Shown: one piece after another, positions 1 through 6,090 of the stretch
Numbering within the stretch: position 1 is the stretch's first letter
Layout of the letters: each line of letters starts with the position of its first letter
Assembly: GCA_003131705.1 (NCBI GenBank)
Contig: PKUY01000262.1
Coordinates: forward strand, 1 to 6,090
DNA from: Acidobacteriota bacterium
Lineage (GTDB): Bacteria > Acidobacteriota > Terriglobia > Acidiferrales > UBA7541
Reading direction: 5' to 3'
Length of the DNA: 6,090 nucleotides
Made by a program: the position numbers and the translations under genes
Notes under the pieces: generated by a model
The model's database searches: none
What the model saw: only the letters and a program-made list of their open reading frames with translations
Told to the model about the DNA's origin: nothing

Positions 1-1676
1 CCGGTATCCTGCACCGGGAAGAAACCCTTGGGAATGTAATAGTAAAGCACCAGCGTCAGAACCAGCGTCGAGACCGTGACGATCAGAGTGATCGTCTGGT
101 GGCGCAGCACCACTTGCAATGTCCTTCCGTAGGCCGCGATCAGTCGGTCGAAAAAGCGCCCGGACGCCTTGTAGAACCAGCTTTGCTTGGATTCCTCCTC
201 GCGATGCAGGAGTTTCGCGCACATCATCGGCGTCAGGGTCAGGGAAACAAACGCCGACACCAGAATCGTCACACCCAGCGTGACCGCGAATTCGCGAAAC
301 AACCGGCCGATAATATCGCCCATAAAAAGGAGTGGAATTAGCACGGCAATCAGCGAAACGGTGAGCGAGAGAATCGTGAACCCAATCTGGTCGGATCCCT
401 TCAAGGCCGCCTCGAGCGGCGAATCTCCCTCCTCGATAAATCGGGCGATGTTTTCAATCATCACGATGGCATCATCCACTACGAAACCAGTCGAAATCGT
501 GAGCGCCATCAGCGACAGGTTGTCCAGGCTGTAGCCTGCCAGATACATAATGCCGAAAGTTCCGACAATGGAGAGAGGCACCGCAACGCTTGGGATGATC
601 GTCGCCGAGACGCTACGCAGGAACAAAAACATCACCATCACGACGAGCGCGATCGTCAGCATCAATTCGAACTGAACATCCTTCACCGACGCTCGAATCG
701 TGGTGGTCATATCCGTGAGCGTGGTTACATGGATGGAAGAAGGGAGCGTCGACTGCAAACGCGGAAGAAGCGTCTTGACGCGGTCGGCGACGCCGATGAT
801 ATTTGTGCCCGGCTGCCGCTGAATATTCAATATGATCGCGGGCTGCTGGTTCATCCAGGCGGCCTGGGTCGCATTTTCGGCGCCGTCTACTACGGTCGCG
901 ACGTCGGAAAGCCGGACCGACGCGCCATTTTTGTAAGCGATGATAAGCGGCCGATAGGAGGCGCTCGAAAGAAGCTGGTCGTTATCCTGAAGCGTGAAGG
1001 ACTGGCGCGGGCCGTTCAGATTGCCCTTGGCTTGATCGACGTAGGCATTGCCAAGCGCCGCGCGCAGGTCCTCGAGGCTCAATCCGTATGACGCGAGCGC
1101 AGTCGGATTCGCTTGAACGCGGATCGCAGGCTTCTGTCCCCCGCTGATCGTGACGAGGCCGACGCCCGACAACTGCGAGATTTTCTGCGCAAGGTTTGTA
1201 TCCGCAAAATCTTCCACCTTTTGCAGCGGCAGCGTATCGGACGTTAGAGCCAGCGTCAAAATTGGCGTATCGGCAGGATTTACTTTGCTGTAGACCGGCG
1301 GATTCGGCAGATCCTTGGGGAGATATGTGGATGCGGCGTTGATTGCTGCCTGGACCTCCTGTTCCGCAACGTCAATATTTTCGTTGAGGTCGAATTGCAG
1401 GGTGACGACGGACCCGCCAAGCGAACTCGTCGACGTCATCTGCGAAAGTCCCGGCAACTCGCCGAACTGCCGCTCGAGCGGCGTGGTTACGGCGGACGCG
1501 ATCACGTCGGGGCTCGCGCCAGGATAAAACGTCAGTATCTGTATCGTCGGATAGTCGACCTGCGGCAGCGCCGACACTGGGAGCTGCAGGTACGCTACAG
1601 CGCCCGCCAGCAAAACACCCACCATCAACAGAGATGTCGCGATCGGACGAACGATGAACGGCCTGGAAATGCTCAC
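1..1676 (-). CDS. mdtB: RND multidrug efflux permease, MdtB-like (HAE-1 family), partial: N-terminal 558 residues
   Basis: Inner-membrane proton/drug antiporter subunit that, with the MdtA-type adaptor and an outer-membrane channel, would export toxic compounds. I translated the frame by hand from GTG at 1676 to the window edge and found no stop. It starts [20 protein letters not shown] (first transmembrane helix), followed by [14 protein letters not shown] and the porter-domain stretch [14 protein letters not shown] run of helices from about residue 330 carries the fourth-helix proton-relay motif [13 protein letters not shown], with the acidic pair at D401/D402 (equivalent to AcrB D407/D408). 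[10 protein letters not shown] then ends the first half, and [10 protein letters not shown] opens the second periplasmic half. From recall, similarity to E. coli MdtB is high throughout. About 54% of a usual 1030-1050 residue protein is present; the lysine of the relay lies off the edge. Its GTG start overlaps the mdtA stop in GTGA, so translation is probably coupled. MdtC or another HAE-1 paralogue is the main alternative name. Confidence 0.95.
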   Translation of the reverse strand, partial: MSISRPFIVRPIATSLLMVGVLLAGAVAYLQLPVSALPQVDYPTIQILTFYPGASPDVIASAVTTPLERQFGELPGLSQMTSTSSLGGSVVTLQFDLNENIDVAEQEVQAAINAASTYLPKDLPNPPVYSKVNPADTPILTLALTSDTLPLQKVEDFADTNLAQKISQLSGVGLVTISGGQKPAIRVQANPTALASYGLSLEDLRAALGNAYVDQAKGNLNGPRQSFTLQDNDQLLSSASYRPLIIAYKNGASVRLSDVATVVDGAENATQAAWMNQQPAIILNIQRQPGTNIIGVADRVKTLLPRLQSTLPSSIHVTTLTDMTTTIRASVKDVQFELMLTIALVVMVMFLFLRSVSATIIPSVAVPLSIVGTFGIMYLAGYSLDNLSLMALTISTGFVVDDAIVMIENIARFIEEGDSPLEAALKGSDQIGFTILSLTVSLIAVLIPLLFMGDIIGRLFREFAVTLGVTILVSAFVSLTLTPMMCAKLLHREEESKQSWFYKASGRFFDRLIAAYGRTLQVVLRHQTITLIVTVSTLVLTLVLYYYIPKGFFPVQDT

Positions 1677-2968
1677 GGATGCTGGTCCGGAGATGAATTC
1701 GCCGCCGGAGCCCCGAGGCCCATACCGCCAGTTATGGCGGACTGGTGGGGAGTGACCTCGGCGCCCTCCTGCAGTTTGTCCGCGCCGTCAATCACGATTT
1801 GGTCCCCGGGGTTCAGTCCCTGGCGAATGACGGAAATATTCCCTTCCGCGAAATCCGCCTGGATCGAGCGGACCTGCGCCTTATTGTCGGAATCCACTAC
1901 ATAGGCGAACGCTCCCTGAGCGCCGTTCTGAATCGCGGCGGTTGGAATCACGATCGCATCTTTGCGCACGTTGAGAAACAGGCGGGCGTTCACAAACTGA
2001 TTTGGCCAAAGCGATTGGTCGTGGTTGTCGAATTGCGCCTTCAGCTTCACCGTTCCGGTGGTCTGGTCGATCTGGTTGTCGATCGTCAGCAGCTTCCCTT
2101 CCGCGAGCTTGGTGTTGTTATCGCGGCTGTAAGCTTCGACGGCGAGCGATCCCTTCTTCATTTCGGCAACTACCTGGGGCAGGGTGTCCTCCGGCAGAGT
2201 AAAAATCACGGAGATTGGCTGCACCTGTGTAATGACTAGGATGCCGTTCGTATCTGCCGCATGAACGATGTTGCCAGAGTCGACAAGCCGGAGGCCCACG
2301 CGACCATTGATCGGCGACGTAATCCGGCAATAGGAAAGCTGTAATTTTTCGTTGTCGATTTGAGCCTTGTCGGACTGGATAGAACCATCAAATTGGCCGA
2401 CCGTAGCCTGCTGGGAATCAAGTTGCTGACGGGCTACCACTCCCGCCTGCCAGAGCTGCTGGTAGCGCGAAAGGTTAACCTTAGCGTCGTTCTGCGAGGC
2501 GGCATCTTTTGCGAGCTGCCCCTGAGCTTGGTCGAGCGCAACTTGGTACGGCCGGGGATCTATTTCCGCCAGGATGTCGCCGGCCTTGACGAACTGTCCT
2601 TCCTGAAAATAAATCTTCATGATCTGCCCGTCGATGCGGCTGTGGACAGTCACGGTGTTGAAGGCCGTCACTGAACCCAGGCCGGTCACGTAATAAGGCA
2701 CATCCCTTTTCTGAACGGGAATCACGCCGACAGAAATCGCCGACGGGGTCGAATCCTTGCTCTTGGACGCCGCCACAGAACTCGTGTGCATCCTGTAAAC
2801 CACCATTCCTAGAACGAGCAATACGAGCAGCATGACCCAGACCCAATAACGATTCCTTTTCGGCGCGTCTTGGCGGAGCGGGTCCTTGGGGGCGGGCTGC
2901 CGGGGAGTTTCCGTGCGAGGCACGCCCGATGACGTAGAGTTCAAATCCAACGATGATGGCGAAGACAT
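1673..2968 (-). CDS. mdtA: RND efflux periplasmic adaptor (membrane fusion protein), MdtA-like
   Basis: Links the inner-membrane RND pump to an outer-membrane channel across the periplasm. The 431-residue product has a proline-rich cytoplasmic tail (about 1-38) and one N-terminal transmembrane anchor (about 41-58, [17 protein letters not shown]). No lipobox cysteine is seen, so it is probably anchored by this helix. The first lipoyl half holds [11 protein letters not shown] and [20 protein letters not shown], followed by an alpha-helical hairpin rich in Q and A ([20 protein letters not shown]). The second lipoyl half holds [15 protein letters not shown], and the beta-barrel and membrane-proximal part holds [27 protein letters not shown] and [11 protein letters not shown]. 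These match E. coli MdtA (about 415 residues) as I recall it. I chose ATG at 2968 over the in-frame GTG at 2974 because GAGG at 2977-2974 sits 5 nt before the ATG and would overlap the GTG. The C-terminal tail is low complexity. First gene of the leftward efflux operon. Confidence 0.95.
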   Translation of the reverse strand: MSSPSSLDLNSTSSGVPRTETPRQPAPKDPLRQDAPKRNRYWVWVMLLVLLVLGMVVYRMHTSSVAASKSKDSTPSAISVGVIPVQKRDVPYYVTGLGSVTAFNTVTVHSRIDGQIMKIYFQEGQFVKAGDILAEIDPRPYQVALDQAQGQLAKDAASQNDAKVNLSRYQQLWQAGVVARQQLDSQQATVGQFDGSIQSDKAQIDNEKLQLSYCRITSPINGRVGLRLVDSGNIVHAADTNGILVITQVQPISVIFTLPEDTLPQVVAEMKKGSLAVEAYSRDNNTKLAEGKLLTIDNQIDQTTGTVKLKAQFDNHDQSLWPNQFVNARLFLNVRKDAIVIPTAAIQNGAQGAFAYVVDSDNKAQVRSIQADFAEGNISVIRQGLNPGDQIVIDGADKLQEGAEVTPHQSAITGGMGLGAPAANSSPDQHP

Positions 2969-2973
2969 GTGCA

Positions 2974-2977
2974 CCTC
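2974..2977 (-). promoter_or_regulatory. Ribosome binding site of mdtA
   Basis: On the minus strand GAGG lies 5 nt before ATG at 2968-2966. It overlaps the alternative GTG start at 2974, which decides the start in favour of the ATG. Confidence 0.6.
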
Positions 2978-3048
2978 GAACCTATTTTTCCACAGAATTT
3001 AGACGTGCGCGAATGCTTCCTGGATACATCGACGAAAGTTCCGAGTTC

Positions 3049-3077
3049 TTGACCGAGGGAACAGGCCCAAGTACGAT
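3049..3077 (+). promoter_or_regulatory. Sigma70-like promoter reading toward cobA
   Basis: TTGACC (3049-3054, five of six matches to the -35 consensus), a 17-bp spacer, then TACGAT (3072-3077, four of six matches to the -10 consensus). Transcription would start near 3084, leaving a leader of about 190 nt before cobA. No competing promoter is visible between the terminator at 3193-3235 and the cobA start. The assignment rests on consensus only. Confidence 0.45.
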
Positions 3078-3083
3078 AGTTCA

Positions 3084-3116
3084 ATGGATTGTTGTAAGAA
3101 CGCGACCGCTTGTTGA
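3084..3116 (+). CDS. Possible 10-residue cysteine-rich leader peptide (MDCCKNATAC)
   Basis: An ATG at 3084, about where transcription from the upstream promoter should begin, opens a 10-codon frame ending in TGA. Three of its ten codons are TGT (Cys), at positions 3, 4 and 10. There is no room for a Shine-Dalgarno site, so it would have to be translated leaderless. It lies between a promoter and an intrinsic terminator, ahead of cobA, whose product leads to siroheme for sulfite reductase. Cysteine-rich upstream frames that sense cysteine supply are known in mycobacteria. So short a frame may well be chance; the reading is speculative. Confidence 0.2.
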   Translation: MDCCKNATAC

Positions 3117-3151
3117 ACTGTTGTTGTCCCGACTTCAGCCGGGATGGGCGC

Positions 3152-3176
3152 GCGATCGGAACATTTTAGCGATCGC
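3152..3176 (+). repeat. Inverted repeat GCGATCG / CGATCGC in the cobA leader
   Basis: Perfect 7-bp arms at 3152-3158 and 3170-3176 flank an 11-nt A/T-rich loop. The right arm also sits in a 10-bp perfect palindrome, AGCGATCGCT (3168-3177). In RNA it would form a hairpin just before the terminator; in DNA it could be a protein-binding site. Which of these applies cannot be told from the sequence. Confidence 0.4.
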
Positions 3177-3192
3177 TTGAATCGTATTTAAC

Positions 3193-3235
3193 AAGCCCGC
3201 TGACCGGCAAGGAACCTGGTAAGCGGGTTTTTTGT
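3193..3235 (+). terminator. Rho-independent terminator upstream of cobA
   Basis: CCCGCT (3196-3201) pairs with AGCGGG (3222-3227). After one mismatch, ACC (3203-3205) pairs with GGT (3218-3220), closing a loop of about 12 nt that may be tightened by a further G-U and G-C pair. Six T follow (3228-3233), then GTTT. The T-tract lies on the plus strand only, so the site acts on rightward transcripts. No normal gene ends just before it, and cobA begins about 40 nt after it. This suggests either an attenuator for cobA or the end of a small RNA made from the promoter at 3049-3077. Confidence 0.7.
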
Positions 3236-3272
3236 TTAGCGCGACGCGGAGACGAAAGTCGCAGACAACATC

Positions 3273-4070
3273 ATGAAGCGTCATTTCACAGGAAGAGTCT
3301 ATCTGGTCGGTGCCGGTCCGGGCGACCCGGAACTTCTGACCGTAAAGGCTGATCGTCTCATCAGCCGCGCCGATGTGATCTTTCACGATGCGTTGGTGCC
3401 AGCCGCGATTCTTGCGCTCGCTGGGCCGCAATCCGAAGTCGTAAACGTCGGCAAGCGCTGCGGCACAAAAGGAGTCACGCAAGCCGAGATTGATGCGCGC
3501 ATGATTGAATCCGCCCAACAGGGTTTGAAAGTTGTTCGGCTGCACGGCGGAGATCCCGCGATCTTTGGCCGCCTTGCCGAAGAAACTGACGCGCTCGAAG
3601 CCGCCGGAATCCCTTTCGAGGTGGTCCCCGGAATCACCGCCGCCACCGCTGCGGCCGCCCGCGTGGGCGTTTCTCTCACCGATCGCCGGAAAAGTTCTCG
3701 CGTCGTCATCGTGAGCGGGCACCGTGCTTCGAAGAACGCCCCGCAAGAAAAAATGGACTGGAAGGAGCTGGCTCGCGAAGAAGCCACCTTGGTTATTTAC
3801 ATGCCCGGAAATAATTTCACAGGCCTGCGCGACGAGCTTCTCGCCGCTGGCCTGCGCCCGGAAACTCCCTCCGTAATCGTGAGTCAGGCCACCACGCCCA
3901 GCGAACAATATCGGTGCGCAACTTTGGGCGAGATCGATAAACTTCCGCGCATGGAATCCCCGGCAGTGCTCTTGATCGGCCGCTCCCTCGATCGCGCGTG
4001 TCGCAGGATGGGCCGGAAACAGTCCGCGCGCGCCTTCGACGAGGCCGAATTGATTCTCGCCTCGCTTTAG
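3273..4070 (+). CDS. cobA: Uroporphyrinogen-III C-methyltransferase (SUMT)
   Basis: Transfers two methyl groups from S-adenosylmethionine to uroporphyrinogen III, giving precorrin-2, the branch point to siroheme and cobalamin; cytoplasmic. The 265-residue length fits a stand-alone SUMT with no CysG-type dehydrogenase/ferrochelatase domain. Visible motifs are the N-terminal VYLVGAGPGDPELLT (9-23), VGKRCG (59-64), the central RLHGGDPAIFGR (89-100), PFEVVPGITAATAAAA (114-129), the SGH motif (148-150) and TLVIYMPG (172-179). Two positions look unusual for the family: His91, where RLKGGDP is typical, and Pro178, where YMG is typical. The ATG at 3273 gives a normal N-terminus, but no good ribosome binding site is seen; GGAG at 3248-3251 is 21 nt away. 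A promoter and terminator precede it, suggesting attenuation. The partner enzymes of siroheme or B12 synthesis are not in the window. Confidence 0.93.
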   Translation: MKRHFTGRVYLVGAGPGDPELLTVKADRLISRADVIFHDALVPAAILALAGPQSEVVNVGKRCGTKGVTQAEIDARMIESAQQGLKVVRLHGGDPAIFGRLAEETDALEAAGIPFEVVPGITAATAAAARVGVSLTDRRKSSRVVIVSGHRASKNAPQEKMDWKELAREEATLVIYMPGNNFTGLRDELLAAGLRPETPSVIVSQATTPSEQYRCATLGEIDKLPRMESPAVLLIGRSLDRACRRMGRKQSARAFDEAELILASL

Positions 4071-4224
4071 ACGATTCGCCCTTCGCCACTGGCATCCGCG
4101 TCGTCGAAATGTTGCAATTCCAGCGCGCACTGCAGACGGGCCGCCACCTCTGCGCTCGCTTCGTGCTAAATTCGTGCTGGATTTACCTGCATTCAGGGCC
4201 TATCCTCCGGAGCCTTCTGCAGAA

Positions 4225-5496
4225 ATGCGCGACCGCAAGCGATCGACCTTCGATTGGATTGATATCGTCTGGCTGCTGTTCATCGCCGGCCTCGCGTTCC
4301 TTCCTCCCATCGACGAGATACATAAGCAACTCATCCTCGTTGCGATCGGAGTTTTTCAATTCTTCGAAAGCCGACTGATCGCATGGCAGCCAAATCGCGG
4401 ACGCTACTACAGCGTCATCATCAAAATCGCACTTTCAACGCTACTGCTGGACCACACCGGAGAGCTCGGAATCAACAGCACCTACTACCCGATTTACTAT
4501 CTGCCGATCATCACGGCGGCCATTTACTTCGGTCCCATCGCGACGCTTCTTTGGACGGCCCTGTCGTCACTTGCCTATTGCTCATTTCTCATTCCGGCGC
4601 TGATGTTCGACGACAATCAGCTCGACTCCGAAGGCCAAACAATTCTCGCCATTCGTCTGCTCTTTTTTTTCCTCGCGGCTATGCTTGTGAACCGTTTCGT
4701 CGTCGAGAATCGCCAGCAGGTCGCGCGCTACCAGGCTCTCTCGGAGACGCTCGAGCAGACCAATCGCCAATTGCAACGTGCCGAAGCCGACGCGCGCCGT
4801 TCGGAGCGTCTCGCGGCCCTGGGTCAGATGTCGGCAGGCTTAGCGCACGAGATTCGTAATCCCCTGGGCGTGATCAAAGGATCGGCGGAAATCCTCACGC
4901 AAAAACTGAAAGACTCCGAACCGCTCGCTAGCGAACTCGCCGGCTACATTTTCTCCGAAGTGAACCGCCTCAACGCGCTCGTGGCGCGCTTTTTGGATTT
5001 CGCGCGACCCTCGCAGCTCGAGCTGCACCCGCAGCAAATCACGAAAATCGTCGACCGCGCGGTGGAATCCGTCCAGGCCCAGTATCCGGACAGCAAAGTG
5101 CGCGTCGAGCGGCATTACGCTCCGCGCCTGCCGGAAATTCCCATCGATGAGCCGCTCTGCGAGCGTGTATTCGTCAACCTCATCCAGAATGCGTATCAGG
5201 CGATGGACGCGACCGGCACCGCACGCGGATCTGTCTTGCGCGTATCCGTCGCGCCGGAATCCTCTGACCGCCGCGCGGGCGTGGGTATCGTCTTCGAAGA
5301 TTCCGGACCTGGCGTTTCCGCCGCCCTGCGCGAGCAGATATTCAATCCCTTTTTCACTTCGAAAAAGGACGGCGTCGGCCTTGGGCTTTCCATCGTCGCC
5401 AAAATTGTGGACGATCATCGCGGTTGGATCAGGATCGAGGACAGTACGGCGAAGGGGGCGCGTTTTCACGTGTTTCTTCCGGGCGTCGCCGGATAA
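4225..5496 (+). CDS. Membrane sensor histidine kinase, NtrB/AtoS-like
   Basis: Autophosphorylates on histidine and would pass the phosphate to the NtrC-type regulator encoded next. The 423-residue product has about six hydrophobic segments (roughly 12-28, 35-52, 62-75, 88-103, 105-127 and 139-156), with no large periplasmic domain and no recognisable PAS domain. A coiled-coil-like linker (161-195) leads to the H-box SAGLAHEIRNPLGVIKGSAE with phospho-acceptor His208. The ATPase domain shows the N-box NLIQNAYQAM (318-327), G1 EDSGPGV with D359, FNPFFTSKK, and G2 GVGLGLS (383-389). The core looks complete and catalytically intact. I prefer ATG at 4225 (GGAG 12 nt upstream) to the in-frame GTG at 4174, which has no ribosome binding site and would only add a non-hydrophobic tail. 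It starts 154 nt after cobA. The ligand is unknown; compact multi-span sensors of this sort often detect signals within or near the membrane. Confidence 0.92.
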   Translation: MRDRKRSTFDWIDIVWLLFIAGLAFLPPIDEIHKQLILVAIGVFQFFESRLIAWQPNRGRYYSVIIKIALSTLLLDHTGELGINSTYYPIYYLPIITAAIYFGPIATLLWTALSSLAYCSFLIPALMFDDNQLDSEGQTILAIRLLFFFLAAMLVNRFVVENRQQVARYQALSETLEQTNRQLQRAEADARRSERLAALGQMSAGLAHEIRNPLGVIKGSAEILTQKLKDSEPLASELAGYIFSEVNRLNALVARFLDFARPSQLELHPQQITKIVDRAVESVQAQYPDSKVRVERHYAPRLPEIPIDEPLCERVFVNLIQNAYQAMDATGTARGSVLRVSVAPESSDRRAGVGIVFEDSGPGVSAALREQIFNPFFTSKKDGVGLGLSIVAKIVDDHRGWIRIEDSTAKGARFHVFLPGVAG

Positions 5497-5549
5497 GATA
5501 CCTGTCCAAGAGTCGCGCATCCGCGCACAGCATCAAACACAGTGCAGAT

Positions 5550-6090
5550 ATGAAACCGGAAAAAGCATCGATACTCATTGTCGAAGACGAACCGAAGATG
5601 CGGCGATTGCTCGAGCTGCAGCTCGCCGAAGAAGGTTTTCAGGCGCGCACCGCACCCGATGCCGAAACGGGCATTCAACTCCTGAATAAAGATCCGTTCG
5701 ATTTGGTCGTCACCGATTTCAAGCTACCCGGCATGAGCGGCCTGGAATTTCTTCTGGCCGTAAAGCGCTTCGATGCGCATCTGCCCGTCGTCATCATGAC
5801 TGCTTTCGGCACAGTCGAGTCCGCCGTGGATGCCATGAAAGCGGGCGCAAGCGACTACGTGTTGAAGCCATTCTCGCTCGCCGAGCTGGTCCTCGTGATC
5901 CGCAAAGAGCTGGCCACGCACCAGTTGCGCAAGGAGAATCGCGATCTGCGCGAGGCGCTCGGCCACCGCTACGAGTACAAAAATATCGTCGCGCGCAGCG
6001 ACAAAATGCAAGGCGTGCTCGCGCTCGTCGAACGCGTGGCTCCGACGAACGCCACCGTTCTGATCGGTGGCGAAAGCGGTGTTGGCAAAG
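5550..6090 (+). CDS. Sigma54-dependent response regulator, NtrC family, partial
   Basis: Phosphorylation of its receiver domain would trigger an AAA+ ATPase that remodels sigma54 RNA polymerase to open promoters. The first 180 residues are present. The receiver (about 6-122) has the acidic pair E12/D13, phospho-acceptor Asp56 in VVTDFKLPGMSG, the switch Thr84 in IMTAFGTVESA, and Lys106 in YVLKPFSLAEL. A charged linker (about 123-145) leads into the AAA+ domain, RSDKMQGVLALVERVAP, and the window ends at Walker A, GESGVGK (174-180). GESGTGK is the usual form, so V178 is a mild variant. The GAFTGA loop, Walker B and the C-terminal DNA-binding domain are beyond the edge, so sigma54 contact is inferred from family likeness. 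It begins 53 nt after the kinase stop with a weak ribosome binding site, in the same orientation, and is almost surely the kinase's partner. Confidence 0.93.
   Translation, partial: MKPEKASILIVEDEPKMRRLLELQLAEEGFQARTAPDAETGIQLLNKDPFDLVVTDFKLPGMSGLEFLLAVKRFDAHLPVVIMTAFGTVESAVDAMKAGASDYVLKPFSLAELVLVIRKELATHQLRKENRDLREALGHRYEYKNIVARSDKMQGVLALVERVAPTNATVLIGGESGVGK

Larger units (their letters stand above)
2969..3272. other. Divergent intergenic region between mdtA and cobA
   Basis: This 304-bp gap separates leftward mdtA from rightward cobA and should hold the promoters of both. On the plus strand I see a promoter, a candidate leader peptide, an inverted repeat and a terminator, each listed separately. 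On the minus strand I found no convincing -35/-10 pair for mdtA; TAAATT just upstream of mdtA has no matching -35. I saw no clear paired operator such as a TetR-type palindrome close to mdtA, so control of the efflux operon is not visible here. No tRNA-like fold and no B12-box-like motif was found. Confidence 0.7.

Noticed and set aside
1395..1904. Plus-strand frames across the mdtA/mdtB junction
   Set aside because: They are shadows of the two efflux genes, which read without interruption on the minus strand.
2953..3180. Plus-strand frame of 75 codons ending just before the terminator
   Set aside because: It begins inside mdtA on the opposite strand and upstream of the predicted promoter, has no ribosome binding site and no recognisable motif. 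Its stop near the terminator is probably chance.
3084..3240. Cobalamin, SAM or SAH riboswitch upstream of cobA
   Set aside because: I could not find a B12-box-like segment or the conserved SAM/SAH core motifs. A covariance-model search would be decisive.
3135..4130. Minus-strand frame of 331 codons opposite cobA
   Set aside because: Its product resembles no family, is rich in R, G and A as expected from a shadow of a high-G+C gene, and lies fully antisense to a clear SUMT.
4091..4200. Possible sigma54 -24/-12 promoter before the kinase (TGG...TGCA combinations)
   Set aside because: The GG-to-GC spacing is wrong in every candidate (for example 8 instead of 10 bases), so none fits the consensus.
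4174..4224. GTG at 4174 as the kinase start
   Set aside because: No ribosome binding site precedes it. ATG at 4225 has GGAG upstream and leaves a normal short N-terminus before the first membrane helix.
4840..5520. Minus-strand frame of 226 codons opposite the kinase
   Set aside because: It is antisense to the catalytic domain of an intact histidine kinase and shows no recognisable motif.

Overview
The window is part of a bacterial chromosome, about 57% G+C by eye, with tightly packed genes on both strands. No rRNA, tRNA, transposase or CRISPR array is visible. The gene set (an MdtAB-type RND efflux pair, a stand-alone siroheme/B12 methyltransferase, and an NtrB/NtrC-like two-component pair) would suit a Gram-negative, diderm soil bacterium. 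The overall look suggests Acidobacteriota or a deltaproteobacterium-like group, but this is inference; nothing in the window fixes the taxon.

Left half (1-2968, minus strand): an efflux operon transcribed leftward. mdtA, the periplasmic adaptor, comes first and overlaps mdtB, the inner-membrane RND permease, by a GTGA stop/start. The permease runs off the left edge after about half its length. Together with an outer-membrane channel not seen here, the two would form a proton-driven drug exporter.

Middle (2969-3272): a 304-bp divergent intergenic region. On the plus strand it holds a good sigma70-like promoter (TTGACC-17 bp-TACGAT), then about 110 nt of leader and a strong Rho-independent terminator about 40 nt before cobA. 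The leader could encode a 10-residue peptide with three cysteines (MDCCKNATAC) and has mutually exclusive pairings like those of a transcription attenuator. Since cobA makes the siroheme precursor used by sulfite reductase in cysteine synthesis, cysteine-responsive attenuation is an attractive but unproven idea, and the most interesting signal in the window.

Right half (3273-6090, plus strand): cobA (uroporphyrinogen-III C-methyltransferase), then a multi-span membrane histidine kinase, then a sigma54-type response regulator cut by the right edge at its Walker A motif. The kinase and regulator almost certainly form a cognate pair. Whether cobA shares their transcript or function cannot be told from the sequence.
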